64,000 bases of DNA from Roseiarcus sp963761435 (GTDB lineage Bacteria; Pseudomonadota; Alphaproteobacteria; Rhizobiales; Beijerinckiaceae): assembly GCA_963761435.1 (NCBI GenBank), contig CAVXHJ010000017.1, positions 62,001 through 126,000 of the forward strand, read 5' to 3'. Position numbers and translations under genes: made by a program. The notes beneath the pieces are model-generated. The model did no database searches, was not told the DNA's origin, and saw nothing but the letters and a program-made list of their open reading frames with translations. Below are positions 9,698-17,726 of the stretch, one piece after another (the stretch's first letter is position 1; each line of letters begins with the position of its first letter).

Positions 9698-11020
9698 TCA
9701 GCTGTTGAACGGCCGGAGCTTCGCCTGGATCGGAACGTTGGGATCAGTGGCGTTCTCGGTCGTCGGATAATCGAGCGGGAATTTCGAGCCCGCCGGCGCC
9801 TTGACCCATTGGGTGCCGATGATCGGGCCTGGCGAGACGTTGGGCACCGGTCCCTTGTTGAAGTCGATCGGGCCGGCGATCGTCACCGTCTTCAAGGTCG
9901 ACATCGCCTTGGCGACCGCCTCCTTGTTGGCCGGATCGCTGCTGGCGCTGAGCGTCGCGGCGCCGGCGTCGAACAGCGCGAGGGTCGCGCCGAGCTGCTG
10001 GGTCCACATCTTGCCCGCCGCCTTCTCGTAGCCGTCGGCGAGCTCGTCGCCGCTCACTCCGGTGAGCGAGGACTTATAGGGGAAGGCCTTGTGCCAATAG
10101 GCGGCGCTGGAGAGATTGTAGCCGAGCGCGCCGAGCGCGGTCACCTGCGAGGGGAAGAGCCCGGTCTTCGCGATCTGGGCGATCTTGACCATCTTGGTGT
10201 AGCCCTGCTGCGCCGCCTGGCGCCAGAAGGCGGCGAAGTCGGGCGGGATCGGGAAGGTGTTGAAGATCTCGCATTTCTCCGCCTTGAATTTCGCGATCTG
10301 GGCGGAATAATCGGTCGTGCCGTCTTCGTACGCGCCCGGATCGATGATGGTGAACCCGGCCTTGGCGAGAGCCGGCGCGAGGTTCTCCCGGATCGCGTTG
10401 CCGTCGGCATCGTTGGGATAGAGCACGCCGACCTTCTTGTTGGTCTCGATCAGGTTCCATTGCGAGACATAGGCCTTGTAGAACTCGCCGCCGCCGAAGC
10501 CGAAATGATAGGTCCATTTGAATGGCGAGGGCTGGCCGGGTTTGGCGCCGCGGCCGAAGTACCAGGCCTCCCACGGCATGACCGTCGACATGCACGGAAC
10601 GCCAGCCGCTTCGCAGGCGTCGGCGACGGGGTTGATCGTCTCCGGCGTCGAGACCACCAGCATCATGTCGATCTTGTCGGAATTGATGAGAGTCTTCGCC
10701 AGTTGCCCGGCCCGCGACGGATCGGACTGGGTGTCGCGATCGAGAATCTCGACCCCTAAGGTCTTGTCGCCGACCTTCAGGCCCGAAGCCAGAGCCTTGC
10801 GCGCGAGCTCGAGGATATAGCCGTCGGTCTCGCCGAACCCGCCGAGCGCGCCGGTGCGCGGGCTGATGAACCCGACCTTCAGCGTCGTCTCCGGGCCGGC
10901 GGCGAAGGCGCCATATGGCCGCGACGCCGCCGCGAGGCCCGCGGCGCCGGCCGACAGGATCAGCCCGCGGCGCGAAATCGGCGCGCGGCCCAGGTTCATG
11001 ATGTGGGAACTCGTCTTCAT
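9698..11020 (-). CDS. Periplasmic substrate-binding protein of the ABC transporter
   Basis: Captures the ligand for the LivHMGF-type transporter. The 440-residue protein starts with a twin-arginine-like signal (ISRRGLILSAGAAGLAAA) and continues with the type I periplasmic-binding fold (TLKVGFISPRTGALGGFGE, TINPVADACEAAGVP, VGVLYPNDADGNA). The ATG at 11020 has GGGAGGAAAGG just upstream. It is the first gene of the transporter operon, 65 nt downstream of aldehyde dehydrogenase copy 2. The ligand cannot be read from sequence; an aromatic compound is inferred from context. Confidence 0.9.
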   Translation of the reverse strand: MKTSSHIMNLGRAPISRRGLILSAGAAGLAAASRPYGAFAAGPETTLKVGFISPRTGALGGFGETDGYILELARKALASGLKVGDKTLGVEILDRDTQSDPSRAGQLAKTLINSDKIDMMLVVSTPETINPVADACEAAGVPCMSTVMPWEAWYFGRGAKPGQPSPFKWTYHFGFGGGEFYKAYVSQWNLIETNKKVGVLYPNDADGNAIRENLAPALAKAGFTIIDPGAYEDGTTDYSAQIAKFKAEKCEIFNTFPIPPDFAAFWRQAAQQGYTKMVKIAQIAKTGLFPSQVTALGALGYNLSSAAYWHKAFPYKSSLTGVSGDELADGYEKAAGKMWTQQLGATLALFDAGAATLSASSDPANKEAVAKAMSTLKTVTIAGPIDFNKGPVPNVSPGPIIGTQWVKAPAGSKFPLDYPTTENATDPNVPIQAKLRPFNS

Positions 11021-11085
11021 GCCTTTCCTCCCAGGTGACGCCGCCCCATGAGCGAGACCGGCGTTCTACACTTTCTTCGTTACGC

Positions 11086-12537
11086 CTAGATCGGATATCG
11101 GCCGCGCCCGGCGTTGATCGTCACCCAGCGCAGCTCCGTGAACTCGTGAATCGCCGCCGCGCCCCCGAAGCGACCATAGCCTGACGCCTTGACGCCGCCG
11201 AACGGCATTTGCGCTTCGTCGTGAACGGTCGGGCCGTTGATGTGGCAGATGCCGAACTCGATGCGCTTGGCGACGCTGAGCGCGCGCGAAAGATCCTGGC
11301 CGAAGACAGCCGCGGCAAGGCCGTATTCGCTGTCGTTGGCGACCCGCACTGCTTCCTCCACGCCTTCGACGCGGATGATCGCGGCGACCGGACCGAACGA
11401 TTCTTCGCTATAGATGCGCATCGCCGGGGTCACATGGTCGATCACGGTCGCGTCCATCAAGACGCCGTTGGCGCGCCCGCCTGCAAGCAGCCGCGCGCCT
11501 TTGGACACCGCGTCCCTGATGAGGCGAATGACTCGTTCGACCGAATCGAGGCCAATGACGGAGCCGAGCGGCGCCTTCGCCGCTCGCGGATCGCCGGCGA
11601 CCAAAGTCGCCGCCTTGGCGGCGAGGCGGCGGGCGAAAGGTTCGGCCACAGAGTGGTCGACGATCAGCCGCTCGGTCGACATGCAGATCTGGCCCTGGTT
11701 CATGAACGCGCCGAAGGCGGCGGCGGCGACCGCCTCGTCGAGGTCGGCGTCGTCAAGCACCAGGAGCGGCGCCTTGCCGCCAAGTTCGAGAAGCGCCGGT
11801 TTCAGGTAGCGCGCGGCGAGCTCCGCGACATGCCGCCCGACCCGGGTCGAGCCGGTGAAATTGATCCGCCGGACCGCAGGATGGGCGATCAGCGCCTCGA
11901 CGATCCGCGAGGCGTCGGACGGCGCGTTGTTGACCACGTTGACGACGCCATCGCCGCAGCCCGCGGCCTGAAAGACCTCGCCGACCAGCCGGTGGGTCCT
12001 CGGACAGACTTCCGAACCCTTGAGCACTGTGGTGTTGCCGCAGGCGAGCGGCATGGCGAGGGCTCTCACGCCCAGAATGATCGGCGCATTCCAGGGCGCA
12101 AGGCCGAGGACCACGCCGACCGGCTGGCGGAGCGCGAATGCGGTCTGCCCCGGCTTGTCCGAGGGGATGATGTCGCCGGTGACCGCGGTGGTCATCGCCG
12201 CGGCCTCGCGCAGCATGCCGGCGGCGAGCGTGACGTTGAAGCGCGCCCAGGCGTCGGTCGCTCCGGTTTCATCGGCCATCGCGGCCTGAAAATCGGCCAT
12301 ACGATGTTCGACTTCGTCCGCCGCCCTGGCCAGGCGCCGCCGCCGTTCATTGGGGCCTAAGCTGGACCAGCGCGGAAAAGCAGCGGCGGCCGAGGCTGCG
12401 GCGCCCTGAGCGTCCTCGACCGTCGCCGCCGAGGCTCGCGTCGCGATCTCGCCGGTGATCGGATTGAGGCGTTCGAAGACTTGCCCATTGGCGGCCGGCG
12501 CATCGTCGCCATGCGTCAGCAACGCGACTTCGTACAC
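11086..12537 (-). CDS. Aldehyde dehydrogenase, salicylaldehyde/vanillin dehydrogenase-like (copy 2)
   Basis: Paralogue of the enzyme at 3780-5222, 483 residues. The active-site residues are Glu251 in LELGGKAP and Cys285 in NQGQICMSTER, and the C-terminal MPFGGVKASGYGR is present. The start is a GTG at 12537 behind a purine-rich GGGAGGG; no ATG fits nearby. It is the first gene of the minus-strand catabolic operon and is transcribed away from the AraC-type regulator. Having two copies at opposite ends of one cluster suggests either two successive aldehyde substrates or a duplication with specialisation. Confidence 0.92.
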   Translation of the reverse strand: MYEVALLTHGDDAPAANGQVFERLNPITGEIATRASAATVEDAQGAAASAAAAFPRWSSLGPNERRRRLARAADEVEHRMADFQAAMADETGATDAWARFNVTLAAGMLREAAAMTTAVTGDIIPSDKPGQTAFALRQPVGVVLGLAPWNAPIILGVRALAMPLACGNTTVLKGSEVCPRTHRLVGEVFQAAGCGDGVVNVVNNAPSDASRIVEALIAHPAVRRINFTGSTRVGRHVAELAARYLKPALLELGGKAPLLVLDDADLDEAVAAAAFGAFMNQGQICMSTERLIVDHSVAEPFARRLAAKAATLVAGDPRAAKAPLGSVIGLDSVERVIRLIRDAVSKGARLLAGGRANGVLMDATVIDHVTPAMRIYSEESFGPVAAIIRVEGVEEAVRVANDSEYGLAAAVFGQDLSRALSVAKRIEFGICHINGPTVHDEAQMPFGGVKASGYGRFGGAAAIHEFTELRWVTINAGRGRYPI

Positions 12538-12704
12538 CCTCCCTCCCTCGCTTGCACGGGCGAAACCGCGCGCCGGAGGACGTTGATCGACCCGGCGCTT
12601 TCTCCCCGTGTTCGTACAGCATTAGGTCGCATAAGTTCGGAACGAGCAATGGACGAATCTCGGGTTTGCTTGTACTTTTCTCGCCTCGTAAACCAGGAGA
12701 TATG
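12538..12704. promoter_or_regulatory. Divergent control region between aldehyde dehydrogenase and AraC-type regulator
   Basis: A 167-bp spacer from which the catabolic operon (left) and the regulator (right) are read in opposite directions. It is visibly more AT-rich than its surroundings around 12610-12690. By analogy with other AraC-family systems the regulator should bind here. No specific operator repeat could be identified by eye. Confidence 0.45.
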
Positions 12705-13616
12705 ATGCGCCGCCCCGCTCCTCCGCCGATGCGACCGGATGGCGCTCATCATCAGGGTCAGATTGTCGCCGCGCGCATGGAGACCTCGCTCGCCGACCAG
12801 ACCTGGTCGGTGTCAGGACGCGCGGGCCCGGTCTTTCGCGCCTTCTTTCTGCGCCGGGGACGCGCCGCCTTTTTCGCCGCGGACGGGGCGCCGATCCAGT
12901 TGTCGGGGCCCCAGATCCTTTGGCTGCCGACAGCGGCGACCGGCGCTTTCCGGATGTTCGCAGGGGGCGACGGCGCGACGTTGACGGCGCGCGAGGAGAT
13001 CATCCGGCGGGCGGTGAACGAGAGCTCGCTCGCGGCGCGGCTGAGACCCCTGATCGACCGCGAGCTCATCGCGCCCGCCGCACGCATCGGGCCGGACATC
13101 GCGGAGATCGAGGCGATCTTCGCCGCGCTCGGACGTGAATCGCGCGATCCCGGGCCCGGCGCGGCGGCGATGAATGCGCTCTATCTTGGCTTGATCCTCG
13201 CCCATCTCTGGCGAGCCTGCGGCCTCTCCGGCGCGGCCGACTCCTTCGTCGCCGGCGCGCCCCTCGCCGAGCGCTTCCGCCAGCTCGTCGAGCTGCACTA
13301 TCGCGACAATCTGGGCGTCGACGAGTACGCTCACATCCTCGGCGCGACCCGCGCGCAGCTTCACGCCGCCTGCGTCCGCGCGCTGGGCTCCGCCCCGCTC
13401 AAGCTCGTGCATGCGAGGCTGATGGCGGAGGCCAAGCTCAGATTGCAGGAAACCCCTCAACCGGTCGAGCAGATCGGCTATGGCCTCGGGTTTCGCGATC
13501 CCGCCTATTTCAACCGCTTTTTTCGCCGATCGTCGGGGCTGTCTCCCGGCGCCTTCCGCAAAGCCTCGCGCATCGCCCCCCCGCCCGATGCAACCTCGTT
13601 CGCCGCCTGGCCGTGA
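12705..13616 (+). CDS. AraC-family transcriptional regulator
   Basis: DNA-binding regulator of about 303 residues. The C-terminal ~100 residues form the double helix-turn-helix of AraC proteins (RLMAEAKLRLQETPQPVEQIGYGLGFRDPAYFNRFFRRSSG, with only part of this being the recognition helices). The N-terminal part looks like a cupin-type effector domain. AGGAG at 12695 is best spaced for the ATG at 12705; the ATG at 12702 and the long frame from 12552 fit less well. It is divergent from the transporter/dehydrogenase operon and is its likely regulator, probably responding to the imported compound. Confidence 0.88.
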   Translation: MRRPAPPPMRPDGAHHQGQIVAARMETSLADQTWSVSGRAGPVFRAFFLRRGRAAFFAADGAPIQLSGPQILWLPTAATGAFRMFAGGDGATLTAREEIIRRAVNESSLAARLRPLIDRELIAPAARIGPDIAEIEAIFAALGRESRDPGPGAAAMNALYLGLILAHLWRACGLSGAADSFVAGAPLAERFRQLVELHYRDNLGVDEYAHILGATRAQLHAACVRALGSAPLKLVHARLMAEAKLRLQETPQPVEQIGYGLGFRDPAYFNRFFRRSSGLSPGAFRKASRIAPPPDATSFAAWP

Positions 13617-13663
13617 GAAAGGCGAGGGCGCATAAGCTGCTTGTCCACCAAGGAGGCGCGGCG

Positions 13664-14221
13664 ATGGCGGTCGATCAAACGGAACTCGCGGTTGGCGCCA
13701 AGGCGCCCGATTTCAATCTTCCGGCGACGGACGGCCGATCTTACGCGCTGAAGGATATCGCCGGCGCGAACGGGACGGTGATCGTCTTCATCTGCAACCA
13801 CTGCCCCTATGTGAAGGCGGTGATCGGCCGGCTCGTCGCCGACGCGCGTACGATGATGGCCGAAGGCGTCGGCTTCGCCGCCATCTCGTCGAACGACGCC
13901 GCGAGCTACCCCGAGGATTCGTTCCCGAAGATGCGCGAATTCGCGCTCAAGCACGATTTCCCGTTTCCCTACCTGCACGACGAGACGCAGGACGTCGCGC
14001 GCGCCTATGGCGCCGTCTGCACCCCCGACTTCTTCGGCTTCGACCGCGACTTGAAGCTCAAATATCGCGGCCGCCTCGACGAAGGCCGCACGACGCCGCC
14101 CCCTCCGAACGCGCGCCGCGAACTCCTCGAAGCCATGCGCGCCATCGCCGCAGGCCTGCCGGCGCCGGCGAACCAGGTCCCCTCGATCGGCTGCTCGATC
14201 AAGTGGAGAGTGGGCCGGTGA
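13664..14221 (+). CDS. Thioredoxin-like/AhpC-TSA family protein
   Basis: Thioredoxin-fold protein of 185 residues. After the peroxiredoxin-like opening (LAVGAKAPDFNLPATDG) it has the redox motif Cys44-x-x-Cys47 in FICNHCPYVKA, then YGAVCTPDFFGFD. This combination is the PRX_like1 group, whose physiological substrate is not well defined. AGGAGG at 13651 is 7 nt before the ATG at 13664, which decides the start against the longer frame from 13613. No signal peptide, so probably cytoplasmic. Confidence 0.85.
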   Translation: MAVDQTELAVGAKAPDFNLPATDGRSYALKDIAGANGTVIVFICNHCPYVKAVIGRLVADARTMMAEGVGFAAISSNDAASYPEDSFPKMREFALKHDFPFPYLHDETQDVARAYGAVCTPDFFGFDRDLKLKYRGRLDEGRTTPPPPNARRELLEAMRAIAAGLPAPANQVPSIGCSIKWRVGR

Positions 14222-14404
14222 GTTCAATAGACTTTCCCGCCTCGGTCATCGAAGCGCTCGACCGCTAGGCCCGGCGCCTCGGCGTGACCCGGCAAGCTTT
14301 CTGGATCGCGGAGCGGCCGGAGAGGGCGGCATAACTACGGGAACGAAACAACTGCCCTATACGCCGCGGCGGGCGAGCCACGCGCCGCGAATATGCGATA
14401 TATG

Positions 14405-14433
14405 CAAGTGTCACCGTAATCCCCCGTAATCCC
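14405..14433. repeat. Solo end of the TGACACTTTACTC repeat family
   Basis: AGTGTCACCGTAATCCCCCG and the following GTAATCCC match the right end of the element at 33460-33590. It abuts the truncated exoribonuclease fragment and supplies its stop codon. The remaining gene-poor DNA (14222-14404 and 14588-14865) shows no convincing coding sequence. Confidence 0.65.
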
Positions 14434-14587
14434 TCACGTTGGCGAGCGTCCACGGGTTCGCCTTCGACCAGTCGACCTCGCTGCTCTCGGCGTAAAACTC
14501 GCGCCCGTTCTCGTCGACGAGCCCGATGCTGATGAGGTCGATCGTGAAGGGATGCGCGATGAACTCGGTGTCGATCCAGTATTTCAT
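14411..14587 (-). pseudogene. N-terminal fragment of a DUF5051-type 3'-5' exoribonuclease
   Basis: A 58-codon frame on the minus strand from ATG 14587 to TGA 14411. Its first ~50 residues (MKYWIDTEFI, TIDLISIGLVDENGRE, FYAESSEVDWSKANPW) closely resemble the start of the polyadenylate-specific 3'-exoribonuclease AS-like family. The DTEF motif supplies the first catalytic acids of this DEDD-type nuclease. Family members are roughly three times longer, so this is truncated. The last residues (DYGGLR) and the stop come from a dispersed repeat that also ends ecm. A remnant, not a working enzyme. Confidence 0.6.
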
Positions 14588-14865
14588 ATGAGGCTCATGT
14601 CAGCGTATGTGATGTTGCCCGTACTTATCCCCGGGGCTTGTCTCCTCATGCTCTTGTCCATCTGAATTTCAGGCCAACAGCCGGCTCGCAGGGACCCCGG
14701 GCCTCAATTTCTTTTGGATCGCTTGAGGCCGCCAATGATTCTACGCCTTCTATCGGGCTAAAAATGACAATTCGAAAACTAGCGGATCTAAGCTCCTGGT
14801 AAGCGGCCGAGAGCGAACCACTGGCGCTTGTGCTATATCGGCGCGACGGGCGAAGGAATCGAGAA

Positions 14866-15084
14866 ATGCGCGTTGCCGTGGTCAAAGCCGCTCACGATGA
14901 TGAGGCCGGCGTCTGGTATGTCGAGCACTCCGACGTCGAGGGCCTGCACGTCGAGGGCGAGACATTCGAGGCGTTCCGCCACAATGTTGCGAGCGCGGTC
15001 GGGGATCTGCTCGAAGGCGAAGGCGGCGAAGTTCTTATTGAAATCATTGCGCACGCCTCGATACGCGCCCGCGTCGCCGCGTGA
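14866..15084 (+). CDS. DUF1902 / HicB-like antitoxin
   Basis: A 72-residue protein (MRVAVVKAAHDDEAGVWYVE, SDVEGLHVEGETFEAF) of the DUF1902/HicB family, antitoxins that cover a HicA-type mRNA interferase. It consists of the small HicB core only: there is no C-terminal ribbon-helix-helix or HTH extension, so it cannot bind the promoter in the way larger HicB proteins do. Its stop codon overlaps the toxin ATG by 4 nt (ATGA), giving antitoxin-first order and translational coupling. The ATG at 14866 fits the conserved N-terminus. Confidence 0.8.
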   Translation: MRVAVVKAAHDDEAGVWYVEHSDVEGLHVEGETFEAFRHNVASAVGDLLEGEGGEVLIEIIAHASIRARVAA

Positions 15085-15272
15085 ATGACTTCGGAAAAGC
15101 GGTTAGGGAGAAATTGAACGAAGCGGGCTGCGCGTTTCATCGACGGGGCAAAGGCGACCACGACATTTGGATCACGGAGCAAGGCAAACGGATCGTCGTC
15201 CCTGTCCACATCAAATCACGCCACACGGCGAACGGGATTCTTAGGGACGTGGGTTTGCCCAAAGCGTTTTGA
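15081..15272 (+). CDS. hicA: HicA-family toxin (mRNA interferase)
   Basis: A 63-residue HicA-like protein with the compact double-stranded-RNA-binding fold. The active-site histidine region is RRGKGDHDIW (His27), followed by VPVHIKSRHTANGILRDVGL. HicA toxins cleave mRNA without needing the ribosome and are neutralised by the adjacent HicB-type protein, here encoded immediately upstream with a 4-nt overlap. The pair sits in a gene-poor accessory patch beside a truncated gene and a FAD enzyme of different composition, consistent with horizontal arrival. Confidence 0.85.
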   Translation: MNDFGKAVREKLNEAGCAFHRRGKGDHDIWITEQGKRIVVPVHIKSRHTANGILRDVGLPKAF

Positions 15273-15333
15273 GGCAGCGCGGTCTGCGTGAGGCGCGGAG
15301 AACGTACTTGGATCATCTCGGGAGCGGAACGCC

Positions 15334-17705
15334 ATGGTGGCCAGCAATCAGAACCCGTGGCATCGCCGCCACGATGACCCTTCCAGACCGAAAATCCCGC
15401 GCCCTCCCATCCGATTCTACCCGAACACCCGGCCGGATCTGATCGATATAGTTACTCTTGCACTGCAGAACTACGACGCGGCCAGCCAGGCGCCGCTGCC
15501 GGAGATAAGGGGAAACGGCAGCCACTGGGCGCTGTCCGATGCGGCGATTTGCCAGGGGTTTTTTGTCGAGACCCAGAATCCGGAGATCAATCCTCCCAAT
15601 TTCAGTCCGCCGCGACTGAATTGGTGGCTGGGCAACGTGATTCCCTCCTGTCTCACCCCGCAGGCAATGTCTTGGCTGCAGACATTGGCGACCTCCGCGG
15701 GCGGCTTCGATCCAGATTCGGTGCCGAATGACGTGCTGTTCCAACTGGCTCATGTCGAAGCGGGAATGCGGATTTACGAACTGTACTCGGGGTTGGATAT
15801 TGACGAGCGCGCGCCGCTTGCGTTGCAGACCATGGGCGCCGCGGGCGGCCAGACCATTGTCGGCGCATTCTCGACCGGTACGCACGGCGGGGATGTCCTC
15901 TTTCCGCCCCTCGCAGACTGTGTGGCGGCTATACACATGATTACACCGGCATTCGGGGAGCCGTTAATTACGGATACGCCGCTATCCGAGCGGATCCCGT
16001 ACGCTGCGGAATTCTGGATCGAGCGGGGCGATTCGGACGTGCCGCCCCTGGTGGACGAGGGTTTGTTGCAGGCGATATACCCGAAATTGCCTGAACAGGA
16101 TGGGCCGATCACGGTGCTGCGCGACAACGACTTGTTCGACGCGGTACTAGTGTCGGCGGGCCGAATGGGGCTGATTTACTCGGTGGTGCTGCGCGTTGGC
16201 TGGCAATATTCTCTGGAGCAGGTAACAACGAAGGATACCTGGAGCAATGTGAAGGGGTGGATCAACAACCCTGCCAGCCACAATTTCCCGCAGCGTGGTA
16301 CATCGGCCAATCCGTTTCCTGCCGATCAGCGTTTCGTGCAGGTGGTTGTCAACCCGAACGCGCAGCCACATAATTCCGGCGAACATACCTGTTATGTGAC
16401 ATACCACAACAAGATGCTTTTGGGTGAGACGCCTCTGGGACGCAACGAAAAACGCGGCGCGCGGATTCCGGGTACCGATCCTCCGGAGTTTCAGAATGCC
16501 GGAACAACGGTACCCTACGGCCAGAGTGGTGGCCTATTTAGCCTCCCATGCTCATCCAGCAGCCCGCTGAAGACGTTCGTCGGCAACCTAGCCACCGCGT
16601 CCCTCGAGGCAGCAGCTGCCGCCGCCGCATCTGCAGTCTTTCTGGCGGCTGAGGGCGACGAAGTGGCGGCGGCCGCAGCGACGCAGACGTCTGTAACAGC
16701 GGGCCTTCTAGCTGCCGCGCTTGGGACGGTCTCCGGATTGATCCAGAGTGGCCCGCTGGGCGACGCGGTCGGATCGATCTGTAACTGGTGTGCGCAACAC
16801 AACAAATTCGAAATCGTCCGCGAGATCGAGGAACTTGTGCTCAGCAACCAGATGAGCTTGAGAACCATCGTGACGAACAGCTACGCGATCCTAGACGCGC
16901 ACATTACACGGACCAGGGTTGCGACGTGAACATCGATTGCTCGAAGTGTTCTTCGATGCTTCCGACCAAAGCGCGGGCATGCCGCTGCTGACCACTTACG
17001 TCGATATGATTTTCCAACGGATTGCGGAACTGGAGCAGGGTGCGGCCTGGGCGAATGGCACGCCGCAGGCCTTCGGCGGCTATATCTCCTTGCGGTTCAT
17101 GTCGAGGTCGAAGGGGCTGATCGCGATGCAGCGTTGGTTCAATACCTGTTCTATGGAGATCGCCGGCTTCAACAAGGTGGGCGGCACCAAGCCGTTCCTC
17201 ACCCAGATCGAGAAGGACGCCTTGGCGCTCGGGGGCACGGTGCATTGGGGTCAGCGCAACGACCTGACGGCCGGGGCCGTTGCCTCGATCTTCGCTGTCG
17301 GGTCAAGCAATCATCTGGACCGGTGGCGTAAGGCGCTGTCGCAATTCTCGGGCAATGGCAGGCTGCCCTGCTTCAGCACCGATTTCACCCGACAGCGCGG
17401 TCTGGAGGTGGTCCAACCGACCATCGAGAGCTTCACGGTGACTCTCAGCCACCGCCCCGACAGGCACCTTGGCGACCGTGGCCTGGCGGAGCGGGGACGC
17501 GCCGGGACCGACCCTTGCAGGTCCTGGCACCACGGCGACGCTGACAATCGCACCCGGTGCGTACCGCATGCCGTTAGCGACAGTGGACGGGTCGTTCGCG
17601 GTGCCGATTCCCGCGGGACTATCGAGCTTCCATCTCGATCTTGCCTACACCCTCAACGGCCACACGTTCACGGCCACGCACTCGATCCAGGTCCAAGGCA
17701 CGTAG
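15334..17705 (+). CDS. FAD-binding oxidoreductase, lactone/alditol-oxidase-like, with frameshifts
   Basis: Looks like one gene interrupted by two single-base shifts, near 16925 (GACGTGAAC) and near 17450. The first ~400 residues form an FAD-binding (PCMH-type) domain with NGSHWALSDAA and the flavin loop GAFSTGTHGG. The C-terminal part has the aldonolactone/alditol-oxidase signature GGTVHWGQRND and a closing FSTDFTRQRGLE. Between them, residues ~410-478 are an Ala-rich, largely hydrophobic insert not expected in the family. After the oxidase domain an ~80-residue beta-rich tail (LTIAPGAY, FHLDLAYTLNG) resembles an Ig-like domain. The 5' two thirds are less GC-rich with unusual codons, suggesting transfer. 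Substrate unknown. Confidence 0.65.
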
Positions 17706-17726
17706 GGCATAATTTTCGTGCCCTAC
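17702..17726. terminator. Bidirectional hairpin between convergent genes
   Basis: GTAGGGCA (17702-17709) and TGCCCTAC (17719-17726) form a perfect 8-bp stem with a 9-nt loop (TAATTTTCG). The hairpin spans the TAG stop of the FAD oxidoreductase (17703-17705) and the TAG stop of smc on the other strand (17723-17725). It is a plausible shared terminator, although no clear T-run follows. Confidence 0.4.

Noticed and set aside
14265..14453. A 62-codon minus-strand frame
   Set aside because: Runs through the repeat and shares no similarity with known proteins; composition is not coding-like.
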